Positions 54,801-61,312 of a DNA stretch of 64,000 nt are shown here, piece after piece. A program made the translations under genes and the position numbers. The DNA is taken from the NCBI GenBank assembly GCA_965224095.1, contig OZ245039.1, positions 2,914,001 through 2,978,000 on the forward strand, read 5' to 3'. Positions within the stretch are counted from its first letter, which is position 1; every line of letters begins with the position of its first letter. Source of the stretch: JBPEWY01 sp965224095 (GTDB lineage Bacteria > Bacteroidota > Bacteroidia > Flavobacteriales > Flavobacteriaceae). The notes beneath the pieces are model-generated. The model searched no databases. It saw nothing but the letters and a program-made list of their open reading frames with translations, and was not told the origin of the DNA.

Positions 54801-55271
54801 AAACTCAGGAAAGATCTGGGGCTGATGGCAATGTCGTATGAAGATGTTTATGTGGCTTCGGTGGCAATAGGTGCCGATCAGGAACAAACGCTTAAAGCTT
54901 TTAAGGAAGCCGAAGCCTTTCCGGGACCCTCACTAATTCTGGCATATTGCCACAGCCAGTCTCATGGGATCGATATGAAAAAACCTTCCGCCCATCACAA
55001 GGCAGTAGTGGCTTCGGGGCAGTGGTTGCTGTACCGGCATAACCCGATGCGATTACTTCATGGCGAAACCGCTCTGAAACTGGATTCCGGTGTGCCGGAA
55101 TTACCGCTGGAAACATACCTGCAAAAGGAGAAGCGGTTCCATAAATTCCTTAAGCAGCAAAAAAGCACCGAAACACCGGTTCTAAAAGCACTACAACAAA
55201 AAACGGACCTTCGGTTTAACGCCTATAAAACCATAGCTGCCGAAGTTATATCGGTTGAGGTTAAGTTATAG
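51849..55271 (+). CDS. nifJ: pyruvate:ferredoxin (flavodoxin) oxidoreductase
   Basis: The 1140-residue single-chain enzyme converts pyruvate and CoA to acetyl-CoA, CO2 and reduced ferredoxin/flavodoxin. Domain I begins YPITPATEMGELAEQWS. The later part has a ferredoxin domain with CIQCGACSMACPQG and CSGCTNCEDACPVEA (two [4Fe-4S]). The C-terminal thiamine-diphosphate domain has GCGEAPYLKLISQLFG, GGDGWAYDIGFGGLDHAMASGRNINILVLDNQVYDNTGGQTSKATP and the proximal cluster cysteine in LAYCHSQSHG. An oxygen-sensitive enzyme in a genome with an aa3 oxidase suggests use under low oxygen. No sigma54 promoter is visible in its 91-nt upstream gap. Confidence 0.94.
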   Translation: MISNANQAVARIAYKTNEICVLYPITPATEMGELAEQWSTESKENIFGDIPDSFQMQSEAGVAGAMHGALQTGSLTTTFTASQGLLLMMPNMYKIAGQLIPNVIHVATRSIATHALSVFGDHSDIMAVRSTGYAFLGSASVQEAQDFALIAQAASLKSRIPFVHFFDGFRTSHEVSTIQGIPDSTIRAMLPEKAISLHKARALQPDAPVVRGTAQGPEIFFQGREAVNSQYQACPDIVQKEMNSFSRLTGRQYRLFDYAGHPEATHIMVTMASSAETVEKTVEYLNRKGGKYGLIKVRLFRPFSTKHLLQALPKTVQAIAVLDRTKEPGASGEPLYLDVVQTLQHAYNTKQRHEIPKIIGGRYGLSSKEFTPAMVAAVFKNLEKTDPVHSFTVGITDDVTGLSLPLSRIKYPEYGTTQVIFYEKKSETASKGFRALLGALSASENYVQGYERCGYKKSGNTLSKMHLRFGNTPVKAPYLISEADIVLCEAPQLLAHTQMLSKLTSGGTLMVAWKQDSKWLWESLPNEIQSEIKNRKIHLKTLNPEKVQDVFSTDPSTYTDLQMGFLALMKAGRSKEHHRLRECIRTVDTSMPGRGQARQEHRSGAQSLTEALLNGRGNELPVSSFPVDGTYETDTSKFHHICGDRLPVWNPEACIQCGACSMACPQGALRIKAFDNSYMAGMPLAFKSVNATEIGEETNLQYGIQVNPDQCSGCTNCEDACPVEALTMVVRQEAYHTQQKNWYAFKEIPEYDSTKINDHKIREQQLQEPLFKYPVGVDGCGEAPYLKLISQLFGERLLIANATGSSSIFGGALPGIPWSKNSKGRGPAWANSLFEDNAEFGLGFRLSLDKQERKARKLISDMSTQLGKVLVEDVLNARQESEKAINAQRNRIAAIEKKLRLLDSDKARQLEACIQSLVKKSVWIVGGDGWAYDIGFGGLDHAMASGRNINILVLDNQVYDNTGGQTSKATPFGAQAGFSYGGKRKLRKDLGLMAMSYEDVYVASVAIGADQEQTLKAFKEAEAFPGPSLILAYCHSQSHGIDMKKPSAHHKAVVASGQWLLYRHNPMRLLHGETALKLDSGVPELPLETYLQKEKRFHKFLKQQKSTETPVLKALQQKTDLRFNAYKTIAAEVISVEVKL

Positions 55272-55287
55272 TAAAGAACCTTATAAA

Positions 55288-55324
55288 TAAAAAGCCATTT
55301 GACTCGTCAAATGGCTTTTTAAAG
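55288..55324. terminator. bidirectional terminator between nifJ and mscS
   Basis: AAAAAGCCATTTGA-CTCG-TCAAATGGCTTTTT is a symmetric stem with A and T tracts between convergent genes. Confidence 0.9.
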
Positions 55325-55342
55325 TTTAGTGAGACAGGTGTA

Positions 55343-56149
55343 TTATCCTTCTTTCTGAATTTCCACAGCGTGTGGGTAAGGTATTTCAATACCGGCTTTA
55401 TCGAGAGCCAGTTTAACTTGTTCAGTGGTTTGAAAATAAACATCCCAATAGTCCGCCACGTTTGCCCAGGGACGAACGGCAAAATTCACGGAACTATCGG
55501 CCAGCTCGGAAACCGAAACCGTTGGAGCAGGATCGTTTAAAACTTTAGGATTAGAAGTGAGTACTTCCATGAGTACGTCTTTGGTTTGTTTTATATCGGC
55601 ATCATAAGATACGCCATAGGTAAGGTCTACACGCAATACACCTTCGGCGGAGTAATTGATGATATTTCCGTTAGAAAGGGCACCGTTTGGAATAATTACC
55701 CGTTTGTTTTCCGGGGTGTTGATGATGGTAGTAAATATCTGGATCTCCTTAACAACCCCTAATTCACCCTGGGCTTCTATGAGATCTCCAACCTTAAAAG
55801 GCTTAAAGACCATAATGAGAGCACCTCCGGCAAAATTAGCCAGCGACCCCTGCAGTGCCAGCCCGATAGCCAAACCGGCCGCACCGATAATGGCAGCAAA
55901 TGAAGTGGTTTCCACCCCCAGTTTGGAAGCCACCATGACAAAAAGTAAGATTCTCAGTGTCCAGGTTAATAAGCTTCCCAGGAATTTCTGAAGGGTTTCG
56001 TCTACACCGCGTTTACGCATCACGCGTTTTGCCATACGAACGATCATTCCAATGATAAAAAGACCGACAATAAGAATAAGCAAAGCAGCCAGAACATTGG
56101 GGCCGTAATTAACAACGGCAGTTTTAATATTTTCCAGAATGTTATCCAT
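55343..56149 (-). CDS. small-conductance mechanosensitive channel, MscS family
   Basis: The 268-residue inner-membrane channel opens on membrane tension to release solutes. It has three N-terminal helices (VLAALLILIVGLFIIGMIVRM; LTWTLRILLFVMVASKLG; and the pore helix AAIIGAAGLAIGLALQGSLANFAGGALIMVFKPFKVGDLIEA), followed by the beta domain (GVVKEIQIFTTIINTPENKRVIIPNGALSNGNIINYS) and the alpha/beta C-terminal domain ending EIPYPHAVEIQ. Length and order match minimal MscS. It marks the last core gene before the toxin island. Confidence 0.95.
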   Translation of the reverse strand: MDNILENIKTAVVNYGPNVLAALLILIVGLFIIGMIVRMAKRVMRKRGVDETLQKFLGSLLTWTLRILLFVMVASKLGVETTSFAAIIGAAGLAIGLALQGSLANFAGGALIMVFKPFKVGDLIEAQGELGVVKEIQIFTTIINTPENKRVIIPNGALSNGNIINYSAEGVLRVDLTYGVSYDADIKQTKDVLMEVLTSNPKVLNDPAPTVSVSELADSSVNFAVRPWANVADYWDVYFQTTEQVKLALDKAGIEIPYPHAVEIQKEG

Positions 56150-56203
56150 AGTACCGAAAGATTATTAGATTAAACAGTTAGATATGCCGCGAATATAATG
56201 TGA

Positions 56204-56350
56204 ATGGCACAGAAAAAAAAGAAGCAGGTTTGTAAAATGACAGAATGGATAAAATACTTTTTTAATCGATTAACTACCGGTTTAATAGGCTTGGTATACA
56301 GTTTTGTAGATCGGTCTGGAAAACTTATTAACAATGTGTTATCACTGTAA
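56204..56350 (+). CDS. possible small protein of 48 residues with a basic start and one hydrophobic helix
   Basis: ATG 56204 opens a frame reading MAQKKKKQVCKMTEWIKYFF followed by a hydrophobic stretch (LTTGLIGLVYSFV) and a polar end, stopping at 56350. It lies between mscS (divergent) and the first island repeat. The composition (basic N-terminus plus amphipathic or membrane helix) is gene-like, but I know no family and see no clear promoter. It may also be chance; an 84-residue frame on the other strand across the same bases looks less convincing. Confidence 0.3.
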   Translation: MAQKKKKQVCKMTEWIKYFFNRLTTGLIGLVYSFVDRSGKLINNVLSL

Positions 56351-56439
56351 GAGGATGTATTTTTTCGGTAATGTTCCAAACGGGCACTTTTGCCAAATAA
56401 GTAAAAAACATAATTGATACTCAATTATTTATCTAAAAC

Positions 56440-56470
56440 ACAAGCCTCCAAAAGAGGCTTGTTGTTTTTT
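56440..56470 (+). terminator. terminator inside repeat copy 1
   Basis: ACAAGCCTC-CAAAA-GAGGCTTGT followed by TGTTTTTT. The stem is kept in copy 2 by a G-T wobble. Confidence 0.8.
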
Positions 56471-56524
56471 AATAGCCATCGAGATCTCCTCTTAGCATGC
56501 ATAAAATAAAGGGGAATTATCCCG

Positions 56525-56556
56525 TTGTGTTTTAGACGGGCTCCTCGATATATTTG
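56525..56556 (+). promoter_or_regulatory. promoter inside repeat copy 1
   Basis: TTG (56525-56527), a 21-nt spacer and TATATTTG (56549-56556) fit the Bacteroidota consensus. An inverted repeat CCCGT/ACGGG overlaps the -33 region. It would transcribe the Rhs fragment starting at 56620. Confidence 0.65.
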
Positions 56557-56619
56557 TATTGTTAAAGTTGAGAAAATAACGAGATCTCAGATCACTACAC
56601 CCATATTACAGAAAGCGAG

Positions 56620-57864
56620 GTGGACTTTCCCGGACGGATAACAAAACAGAAAAACACCCATAGTAAAAACGGGCAGAATATTGTAACTTTGGATACGATG
56701 AGCTATGATGAAAACGGGCGGCTTACGGGTCAGAGCCAGGAACTGGCGGGGCATACCGAGCAATTGGTACGCAATACCTATGACAACCTGGGGCAGCTTA
56801 TCCAGAAGAATGTGGGCAATAGCCCCGGGGCACCTTTACAAACGGTAGACTACCGGTATAATATACGGGGATGGCTGCAAGGGATTAATGATATCAATAA
56901 GCTGGGAAGTGATCTTTTTGGTTTTAGCTTACACTATAACAACCCTGAATTGCCAGGTGTGGCTTTGTTTAATGGAAATATCTCTGAGACTAACTGGAAG
57001 TTTGGAGGCAAAGAATACGATCAGAGTTTTAATATTGACACCTATGATTTTGGAGCACGGCATTACAACCCGTGGGCAGTACGTTGGGGAAGTATAGATG
57101 TGATGGCTAGTAAGTATAATGAGTATTCTCCGTATATATATGCTGTTAATAATCCTGTTTTGTTTATTGATCCTGATGGAGAAGACCCGATAAACCCACA
57201 AACAGGGAAGCCATATAAAATAAGTCTTTATAGACATGCTCCAATATTTGGTACAGTTAAACCAGGGAATAATCCTGATAATAAACTTTTAGGAAGAATA
57301 AATAATTGGCAAAGAAAACTAAACCTAAGAGGAAGAGGAGGAGATACAGGAGTTTGGGAAGGTCATAGTGATATAAGACATGATCTGACTTCAAGATTGT
57401 TTAGTACTGGTGCAAATACAGCTTTAAGAGGGTTGCTAGGGTTAGAAAACCGGGCTTCAGAGTTTGTAAGTGCTTCAGAAGCTCCGATAGATGCATTTTG
57501 GGAAAAAGCAGCAGAATCAGGTTCTTATTCTTTTCTCGCACCAACTTTTGCTGAATCAGAAGTGTTTTTTATTGATGAACAAAGTGCTGAAGCTGTTACT
57601 GTAGAGGATAATTATATTAAGCAAATTGTAGGTCTGGAAAGAAATGATGATGGAGAATTTGATGTATCCAAAGTAACTTCTTTTGAAACGAAAAAAGGAG
57701 AGATCAAAACAAGGGAAAAAAAATCATTCTTTGGATTAATTACTAAAATTGAAAAATATAGGGAATTAACAGTTACAGAAACAGTACAAAATTATTCAAA
57801 TAATAAACCTTCTGGAAAGTCAACAACGAGGACTTATACCAGAGAAGAAATAATTGACCATTAA
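56620..57864 (+). CDS. Rhs/YD-repeat C-terminal fragment with unrecognised toxin tip (cassette 1)
   Basis: The 414-residue frame (GTG start; open from 56572) has no signal peptide and begins in the middle of an Rhs protein: DFPGRITKQKNTHSKNGQNIVTLDTMSYDENGRLTGQ, then DYRYNIRGWLQGIND. After NISETNWK it jumps directly to FGGKEYDQSFNIDTYDFGARHYNPWAVRWGSIDVMASKYNEYSPYIYAVNNPVLFIDPDGEDP, the Rhs core-associated end, so about 270 codons are missing compared with the fragment at 63069. After DPDGEDP the tip (about 190-414) is variable; I do not recognise it. It holds LSRLFSTGANTALRGLLGL and a charged, Thr-rich C-terminus. A membrane protein, likely immunity, follows 12 nt later. Confidence 0.8.
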   Translation: MDFPGRITKQKNTHSKNGQNIVTLDTMSYDENGRLTGQSQELAGHTEQLVRNTYDNLGQLIQKNVGNSPGAPLQTVDYRYNIRGWLQGINDINKLGSDLFGFSLHYNNPELPGVALFNGNISETNWKFGGKEYDQSFNIDTYDFGARHYNPWAVRWGSIDVMASKYNEYSPYIYAVNNPVLFIDPDGEDPINPQTGKPYKISLYRHAPIFGTVKPGNNPDNKLLGRINNWQRKLNLRGRGGDTGVWEGHSDIRHDLTSRLFSTGANTALRGLLGLENRASEFVSASEAPIDAFWEKAAESGSYSFLAPTFAESEVFFIDEQSAEAVTVEDNYIKQIVGLERNDDGEFDVSKVTSFETKKGEIKTREKKSFFGLITKIEKYRELTVTETVQNYSNNKPSGKSTTRTYTREEIIDH

Positions 57865-57876
57865 AATAATAAGACT

Positions 57877-58335
57877 ATGCCTGTTCTAATATTATCGATT
57901 ATAGGACTGATAATTTCTAGCCTTTTAATTTTAAAGTATAGAAGTAAAATATTACTGTTGGAAAAGCTAATACTTGGTCTATTGGGACTGTCTTTTCTTT
58001 GTGTGATATTATCTTATTTTGAAGTTTCCAAAAAGCTGTATTTAAGTTACTTGATTTTATTAATTATATCAGTAACAGGGATTTTATATTCGGAAAGCAG
58101 ATATAAACAAAAAACACCAATGATTATTGCTTTTGTATGGTTACTTACATTATTCATACAACTGCTTAATTTACCTTATTGGGGGTTAGCTTTAATAATT
58201 AAATCAGTTGTCTTTATAGTTTTGTCTTTATTAGTTTTCTTTAAGAGTAATTTTAAAAAGAATACATTTACTAGGGCTTGGTTAATACTTGGAGTAACCA
58301 ATTTATTAGTTGATATATTTAATTATTTTGGGTAA
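57877..58335 (+). CDS. multi-span membrane protein, candidate immunity protein for cassette 1
   Basis: The 152-residue, AT-rich gene encodes a protein with five predicted hydrophobic helices (ILSIIGLIISSLLIL; LLEKLILGLLGLSFLCVILSYF; LSYLILLIISVTGILY; IIAFVWLLTLFIQLL; IKSVVFIVLSLLVFF) and short basic loops. No family is recognised. Its place 12 nt behind a toxin tip is that of an immunity gene, and its membrane nature suggests that the toxin acts at or near the inner membrane. Its TAA stop is formed by the first bases of repeat copy 2 (GGGTAATG). Confidence 0.7.
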   Translation: MPVLILSIIGLIISSLLILKYRSKILLLEKLILGLLGLSFLCVILSYFEVSKKLYLSYLILLIISVTGILYSESRYKQKTPMIIAFVWLLTLFIQLLNLPYWGLALIIKSVVFIVLSLLVFFKSNFKKNTFTRAWLILGVTNLLVDIFNYFG

Positions 58336-58420
58336 TGTTCCAAACGGGGTAATGTTCCAAGCGGGCACTTTTATCAAATAAGTGAAAAATATAGTTGATA
58401 CTCAATTATTTACCTAAAAC

Positions 58421-58453
58421 ACAGGCCTCTTTTGAAGGCTTGTTGTTTTTTTA
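58421..58453 (+). terminator. terminator inside repeat copy 2
   Basis: ACAGGCCT-CTTTTGA-AGGCTTGT with a following T tract; it ends the transcript of the cassette 1 immunity gene. Confidence 0.75.
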
Positions 58454-58506
58454 ATAGCCATCGAGATCTCCTCTTAGCACGCATAAAATAAAGGGGAATT
58501 ATCCCG

Positions 58507-58538
58507 TTGTGTTTTAAACGGGCACCTCGATATATTTG
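58507..58538 (+). promoter_or_regulatory. promoter inside repeat copy 2
   Basis: TTG (58507-58509), a 21-nt spacer and TATATTTG (58531-58538), conserved with copy 1. It would drive the lipoprotein gene at 58737. Confidence 0.65.
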
Positions 58539-58576
58539 CATTGTTAAAGTTGAGAAAATAACGAGATCTCAGATGA

Positions 58577-58753
58577 CTACACTCAGATCCCGCTAGAGTG
58601 CAAACCTTGGTTAAGATAGCTAATAGTTTAGGAATGGAACATATTCATTTAGGTTCCGCACTTAAAGATAAAGTAACAGGTCAAGGAGTTAAATTTAATA
58701 GTGGTCACAATGATCATATTCATATAGGTACAGGTAATGGAAAAAATAATTAA
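58577..58753 (+). pseudogene. C-terminal remnant of a toxin (possible LAS-type peptidoglycan peptidase), cassette 2
   Basis: After the repeat an open frame without a start codon reads DPARVQTLVKIANSLGMEHIHLGSALKDKV and then SGHNDHIHIGTG before stopping at 58753. GHNDHIHIG resembles the C-terminal zinc motif of MepA/LAS-type murein peptidases (HxxHxH), but the identification is tentative. Everything upstream, including the Rhs core, is replaced by the repeat, so this is a truncated tip. Its last codons overlap the start of the lipoprotein gene at 58737 (GGTAATGG), the arrangement expected for a toxin and its immunity gene. Confidence 0.6.
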
Positions 58754-59294
58754 AGCATCGTTTTTATTTTCGGCAGTTCTATTGACTGCTTTCTGCAATC
58801 AAGGATTTAAAGCTGGGAAGCAAATACAAATCCATAAGTTTTATATCAAAGAAATTGGGTTCACAAAGTTTAACTTGGACTCCTTGAATGTAGATTTGAG
58901 GAAGTTAACGGTTGTTGATTCTTCAGATTTAGCTCTCAAAAGTATGAGAAAGAACAATATTGGTGCACAGTACTATTATTATTCGGTGTTAGACACCAGT
59001 ACCGTTCAATCATTGGTTTATTTATTTTCAAATGAAGGAAAAGAGCAGTGTTTGGAACTGATAAATTTTGATAAAAATGGTAATTTGATTTCTACTGCAC
59101 CCTTATTTTGCACTGGGGGTGAAGCGGAAGATTACTATACCATTGAATCTGAGTTTATCTCAAATAATGTTATCTCCCAAAAGATATTTGAAGGTCATTT
59201 CGATGAGGCAGATTCTTTGGTGATTACCGACAAGCTATTCTTAAAATTGAAGTTGAACAGTGATGGTAGTATCAAAAAGGATACCGTCTGGTAA
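58737..59294 (+). CDS. secreted protein, candidate immunity protein of cassette 2
   Basis: The 185-residue protein has an N-terminal signal (ASFLFSAVLLTAFCNQGF); the AFC-N context could be a lipobox, making it a lipoprotein. The rest is a soluble mixed domain without recognised motifs (NLDSLNVDLRKLTVVDSSDLALKSMRKNNIGAQYYYYSVLD). It overlaps the toxin remnant by 17 nt and is kept intact although the toxin is truncated, as is typical for orphan immunity genes. Periplasmic location would fit a peptidoglycan-acting toxin. The stop TAA lies in GGTAATG, where the next Rhs fragment begins. Confidence 0.65.
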   Translation: MEKIIKASFLFSAVLLTAFCNQGFKAGKQIQIHKFYIKEIGFTKFNLDSLNVDLRKLTVVDSSDLALKSMRKNNIGAQYYYYSVLDTSTVQSLVYLFSNEGKEQCLELINFDKNGNLISTAPLFCTGGEAEDYYTIESEFISNNVISQKIFEGHFDEADSLVITDKLFLKLKLNSDGSIKKDTVW

Positions 59295-60345
59295 TGTACG
59301 TCTTTCTTACACGGATGCAGACCCTGACCCGGAGGTAGAAACTTTAGAGATCATTGAAGAAAATAATTACTATCCTTATGGATTAAAAATGCGCGGATTT
59401 AATGAGCTAAATTCTGCACTTGGAAACTCAGTGGCAGAGCGATGGAAGTTTGGTGGCAAGGAATTTGATTTTGATCTTAACACCTATGATTTTGGAGCAA
59501 GAAACTATGATCCAGTGCTCGGTAGGTGGATGAATATTGACCCACTAGCCGAGGTGTTTTTTGAATTAACCCCTTTCAGATATGCATTTAACAACCCAGT
59601 AAATGTTATTGATAAAGACGGGAATATAGAATGGCCATTAAAAGTGACATATGTTGTTCAAAAAAATGTATCTGAATATATTAAAAATCAAAAGGTTTGG
59701 TCAAGGGGTAGAGGTTGGATTGTCCAGACGGGGTATTTCGAAAGTGTAGCAATTACCGATGAATATAAGCGGTATGTTAATAACCCTGATCAAAATGCTA
59801 TAATACGAACTTCTCAATGGAATATATTGAGGAAAAGTACACCTACAAGACGTATGACAAGCCCACATATAGGAACGGATTTTAGAGCTCAAGTAGGCAC
59901 TAATATATATTCACTGGGAGACGGCAAAATCACCAATATTGATAGGAAAGCAGGTAATCTGACGGTTGAATATGGGGATGGTGATCTAATTACATTTAGG
60001 CACCTTAATTCAATCGGAGATTTTGAAGAGGGGCAAACTATTTATGAAGGACAAATAATAGCTCAATCAGGGAAAAGAAGAACACGAGTCCCTCATTTGC
60101 ATGTAGATGCAGTTGACAAAAATGGTAATCAAATAAACGTGGAAAGTAAGAATTATGGTTCTGTAACAAATAAAGAATTTTTTACTTGGTTTAATGGTGA
60201 TTTTGAAATGTTGAAAATATATAATGATGCTGTAAAAAATGGAGAAGTTACTACTTTCACTAAAGATAAAATAGGAAATAAGAATTGGCAATCTCTTACA
60301 GAATATTTGCAAGAACTAATCAATAATGATAATAACAATGATTAA
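59263..60345 (+). CDS. Rhs core fragment with M23 metallopeptidase tip (cassette 3)
   Basis: The Rhs homology starts at 59290 with GNVRLSYTDADPDPEVETLEIIEENNYYPYGLKMRGFNE, followed by WKFGGKEFDFDLNTYDFGARNYDPVLGRWMNIDPLAE and FRYAFNNPVNVIDKDGNIEWP, the normal Rhs-associated end. The tip (about 120-360) contains an M23 (LytM/lysostaphin-like) domain: HIGTDFRAQVGTNIYSLGDGKITNI supplies His and Asp zinc ligands, and RVPHLHVDAV the HxH pair, so the peptidase looks intact and would cut peptidoglycan cross-links. The N-terminus is missing; ATG 59263 is inside the preceding gene and gives a signal-less protein. A lipoprotein gene overlaps its end. Confidence 0.82.
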   Translation: MVVSKRIPSGNVRLSYTDADPDPEVETLEIIEENNYYPYGLKMRGFNELNSALGNSVAERWKFGGKEFDFDLNTYDFGARNYDPVLGRWMNIDPLAEVFFELTPFRYAFNNPVNVIDKDGNIEWPLKVTYVVQKNVSEYIKNQKVWSRGRGWIVQTGYFESVAITDEYKRYVNNPDQNAIIRTSQWNILRKSTPTRRMTSPHIGTDFRAQVGTNIYSLGDGKITNIDRKAGNLTVEYGDGDLITFRHLNSIGDFEEGQTIYEGQIIAQSGKRRTRVPHLHVDAVDKNGNQINVESKNYGSVTNKEFFTWFNGDFEMLKIYNDAVKNGEVTTFTKDKIGNKNWQSLTEYLQELINNDNNND

Positions 60346-60814
60346 ACAATATTTTTATTTATTGATACTCCTGATAATTATCTCTTCCTGCGAAGGGGAA
60401 AAGAAAGTAGTCAAAAAGTTAGATGAAAATACAATTGCTTCAGATTCTACTAAAGTGGATATTGAATTTAAGGGAGAAAACTTTTTTATTTTCTTTAAAG
60501 ATTTTTGCTCTGACCCTGAATTTCAAGCTAAAAGAATTATTTTTCCATTGAAAGAAGAGTTTCTTAGCGAGGATCTAAGCAGGATTATAACGAATGAAAT
60601 AAATACTGGCGATTGGGAATATGTAGAATTAAAGAAGTTTGAGGATAACACTTTTGAGTATTTTTTTAACAATTTTAATAAAATGGACATACCAGATACC
60701 GACGAAAAAGTTTTTTCGGTAATGGGGATTGAAAATGGTATTAATATAAATTATTTTTTTAGAAGAATAAATTATAAATGGTTTTTGATTAAAATTCAAG
60801 ATTTTTCCACTTGA
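60338..60814 (+). CDS. lipoprotein, candidate immunity protein of the M23 toxin
   Basis: The 158-residue protein has a lipoprotein signal (YFYLLILLIIISSC, Cys near residue 18). The mature part, FFIFFKDFCSDPEFQAKRIIFPLKEEF and later WEYVELKKFEDNTFEYFF..YFFRRINYKWFLIKIQDFST, reminds me of Bacteroidota DUF4348-type lipoproteins, without certainty. I chose ATG 60338, which overlaps the toxin stop by 8 nt (ATG 60326 is also in frame). Periplasmic anchoring fits protection against a cell-wall peptidase delivered from outside. Confidence 0.7.
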   Translation: MIKQYFYLLILLIIISSCEGEKKVVKKLDENTIASDSTKVDIEFKGENFFIFFKDFCSDPEFQAKRIIFPLKEEFLSEDLSRIITNEINTGDWEYVELKKFEDNTFEYFFNNFNKMDIPDTDEKVFSVMGIENGININYFFRRINYKWFLIKIQDFST

Positions 60815-60871
60815 GTTGATTATAGTTCAAATTAGTTGATAAATATTAAAGAAATATCTAAGGATGGGTAA

Positions 60872-61312
60872 GTGAAAACTTTTAATCTGAGTGTACTAGT
60901 CGTAATATTTTATATCTCTTGTAGTTGTAGCTCTAATGACAAATCAATGATAAAAGGAACATGGGCAATTGAAGTTCTTAACTATGAGGATAGGGATATT
61001 TTTGATGAAAAAGTAATAACAAATATGATTTCATTTAATGAAAATGGAATTGTAGGGCTACCTATTATTGGTGAACATCCTGTTTCTAAAGAAGATTTAA
61101 ACGGAAAATGGTCGGTTGATTTTGAAACCAAAAATCTGGAGTTAATCACAAAGGATCAATTTTTAAATGGAAAGTTTTCAATATGTTTCAAAAAGAATGG
61201 AGAAAGAGGAATAATTATTATGGTATTGAAATCAGAGAAAGTATATATGGAAGCTGGGAAAGTTTTATCATTTGTTAGTGATAAAGTTACTACTCTTCCA
61301 TGTGATGGGTAA
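60872..61312 (+). CDS. lipoprotein of unknown function, possible orphan immunity protein
   Basis: The 146-residue protein starts at GTG 60872 with a lipoprotein signal (LSVLVVIFYISCSCSS). The body, MIKGTWAIEVLNYEDRD..NMISFNENGIVGLPIIGEHPVSKEDLNGKWSVDFETKNLELIT, looks like a small lipocalin/DUF-type beta barrel (KGTW start, repeated GKW). I recognise no named family. It is AT-rich and sits between toxin tips. Its last codons (GATGGGTAA) overlap the next fragment, again at a GGTAATG site. Confidence 0.6.
   Translation: MKTFNLSVLVVIFYISCSCSSNDKSMIKGTWAIEVLNYEDRDIFDEKVITNMISFNENGIVGLPIIGEHPVSKEDLNGKWSVDFETKNLELITKDQFLNGKFSICFKKNGERGIIIMVLKSEKVYMEAGKVLSFVSDKVTTLPCDG

Larger units (their letters stand above)
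56367..56600 (+). repeat. island boundary repeat, copy 1
   Basis: About 234 bp nearly identical to 58348-58582. In order it has GGTAATGTTCCAAACGGGCAC, an inverted repeat AATTGA-TAC-TCAATT (56412-56426), a terminator (56440-56470), then a 100-bp segment delimited by CGAGATCTC (56480-56488 and 56580-56588) that contains a promoter. Copies flank the first Rhs cassette in direct orientation. Confidence 0.9.
58331..58582 (+). repeat. island boundary repeat, copy 2
   Basis: Direct repeat of 56367-56600 with scattered substitutions. Its first 17-18 bp (GGTAATGTTCCAAACGG) are duplicated in tandem (58331 and 58348). Terminator at 58421-58453, CGAGATCTC at 58462-58470 and again at 58562-58570, exactly 100 bp apart as in copy 1. 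Confidence 0.9.

Noticed and set aside
56170..56424. 84-residue open frame on the minus strand before the Rhs island
   Set aside because: It crosses the repeat element and the small plus-strand frame, has no family features and an unlikely composition.
56367..58582. CRISPR array or insertion sequence as explanation for the repeats
   Set aside because: There are only two copies about 2 kb apart, no transposase, and the content (terminator plus promoter) fits a cassette boundary.
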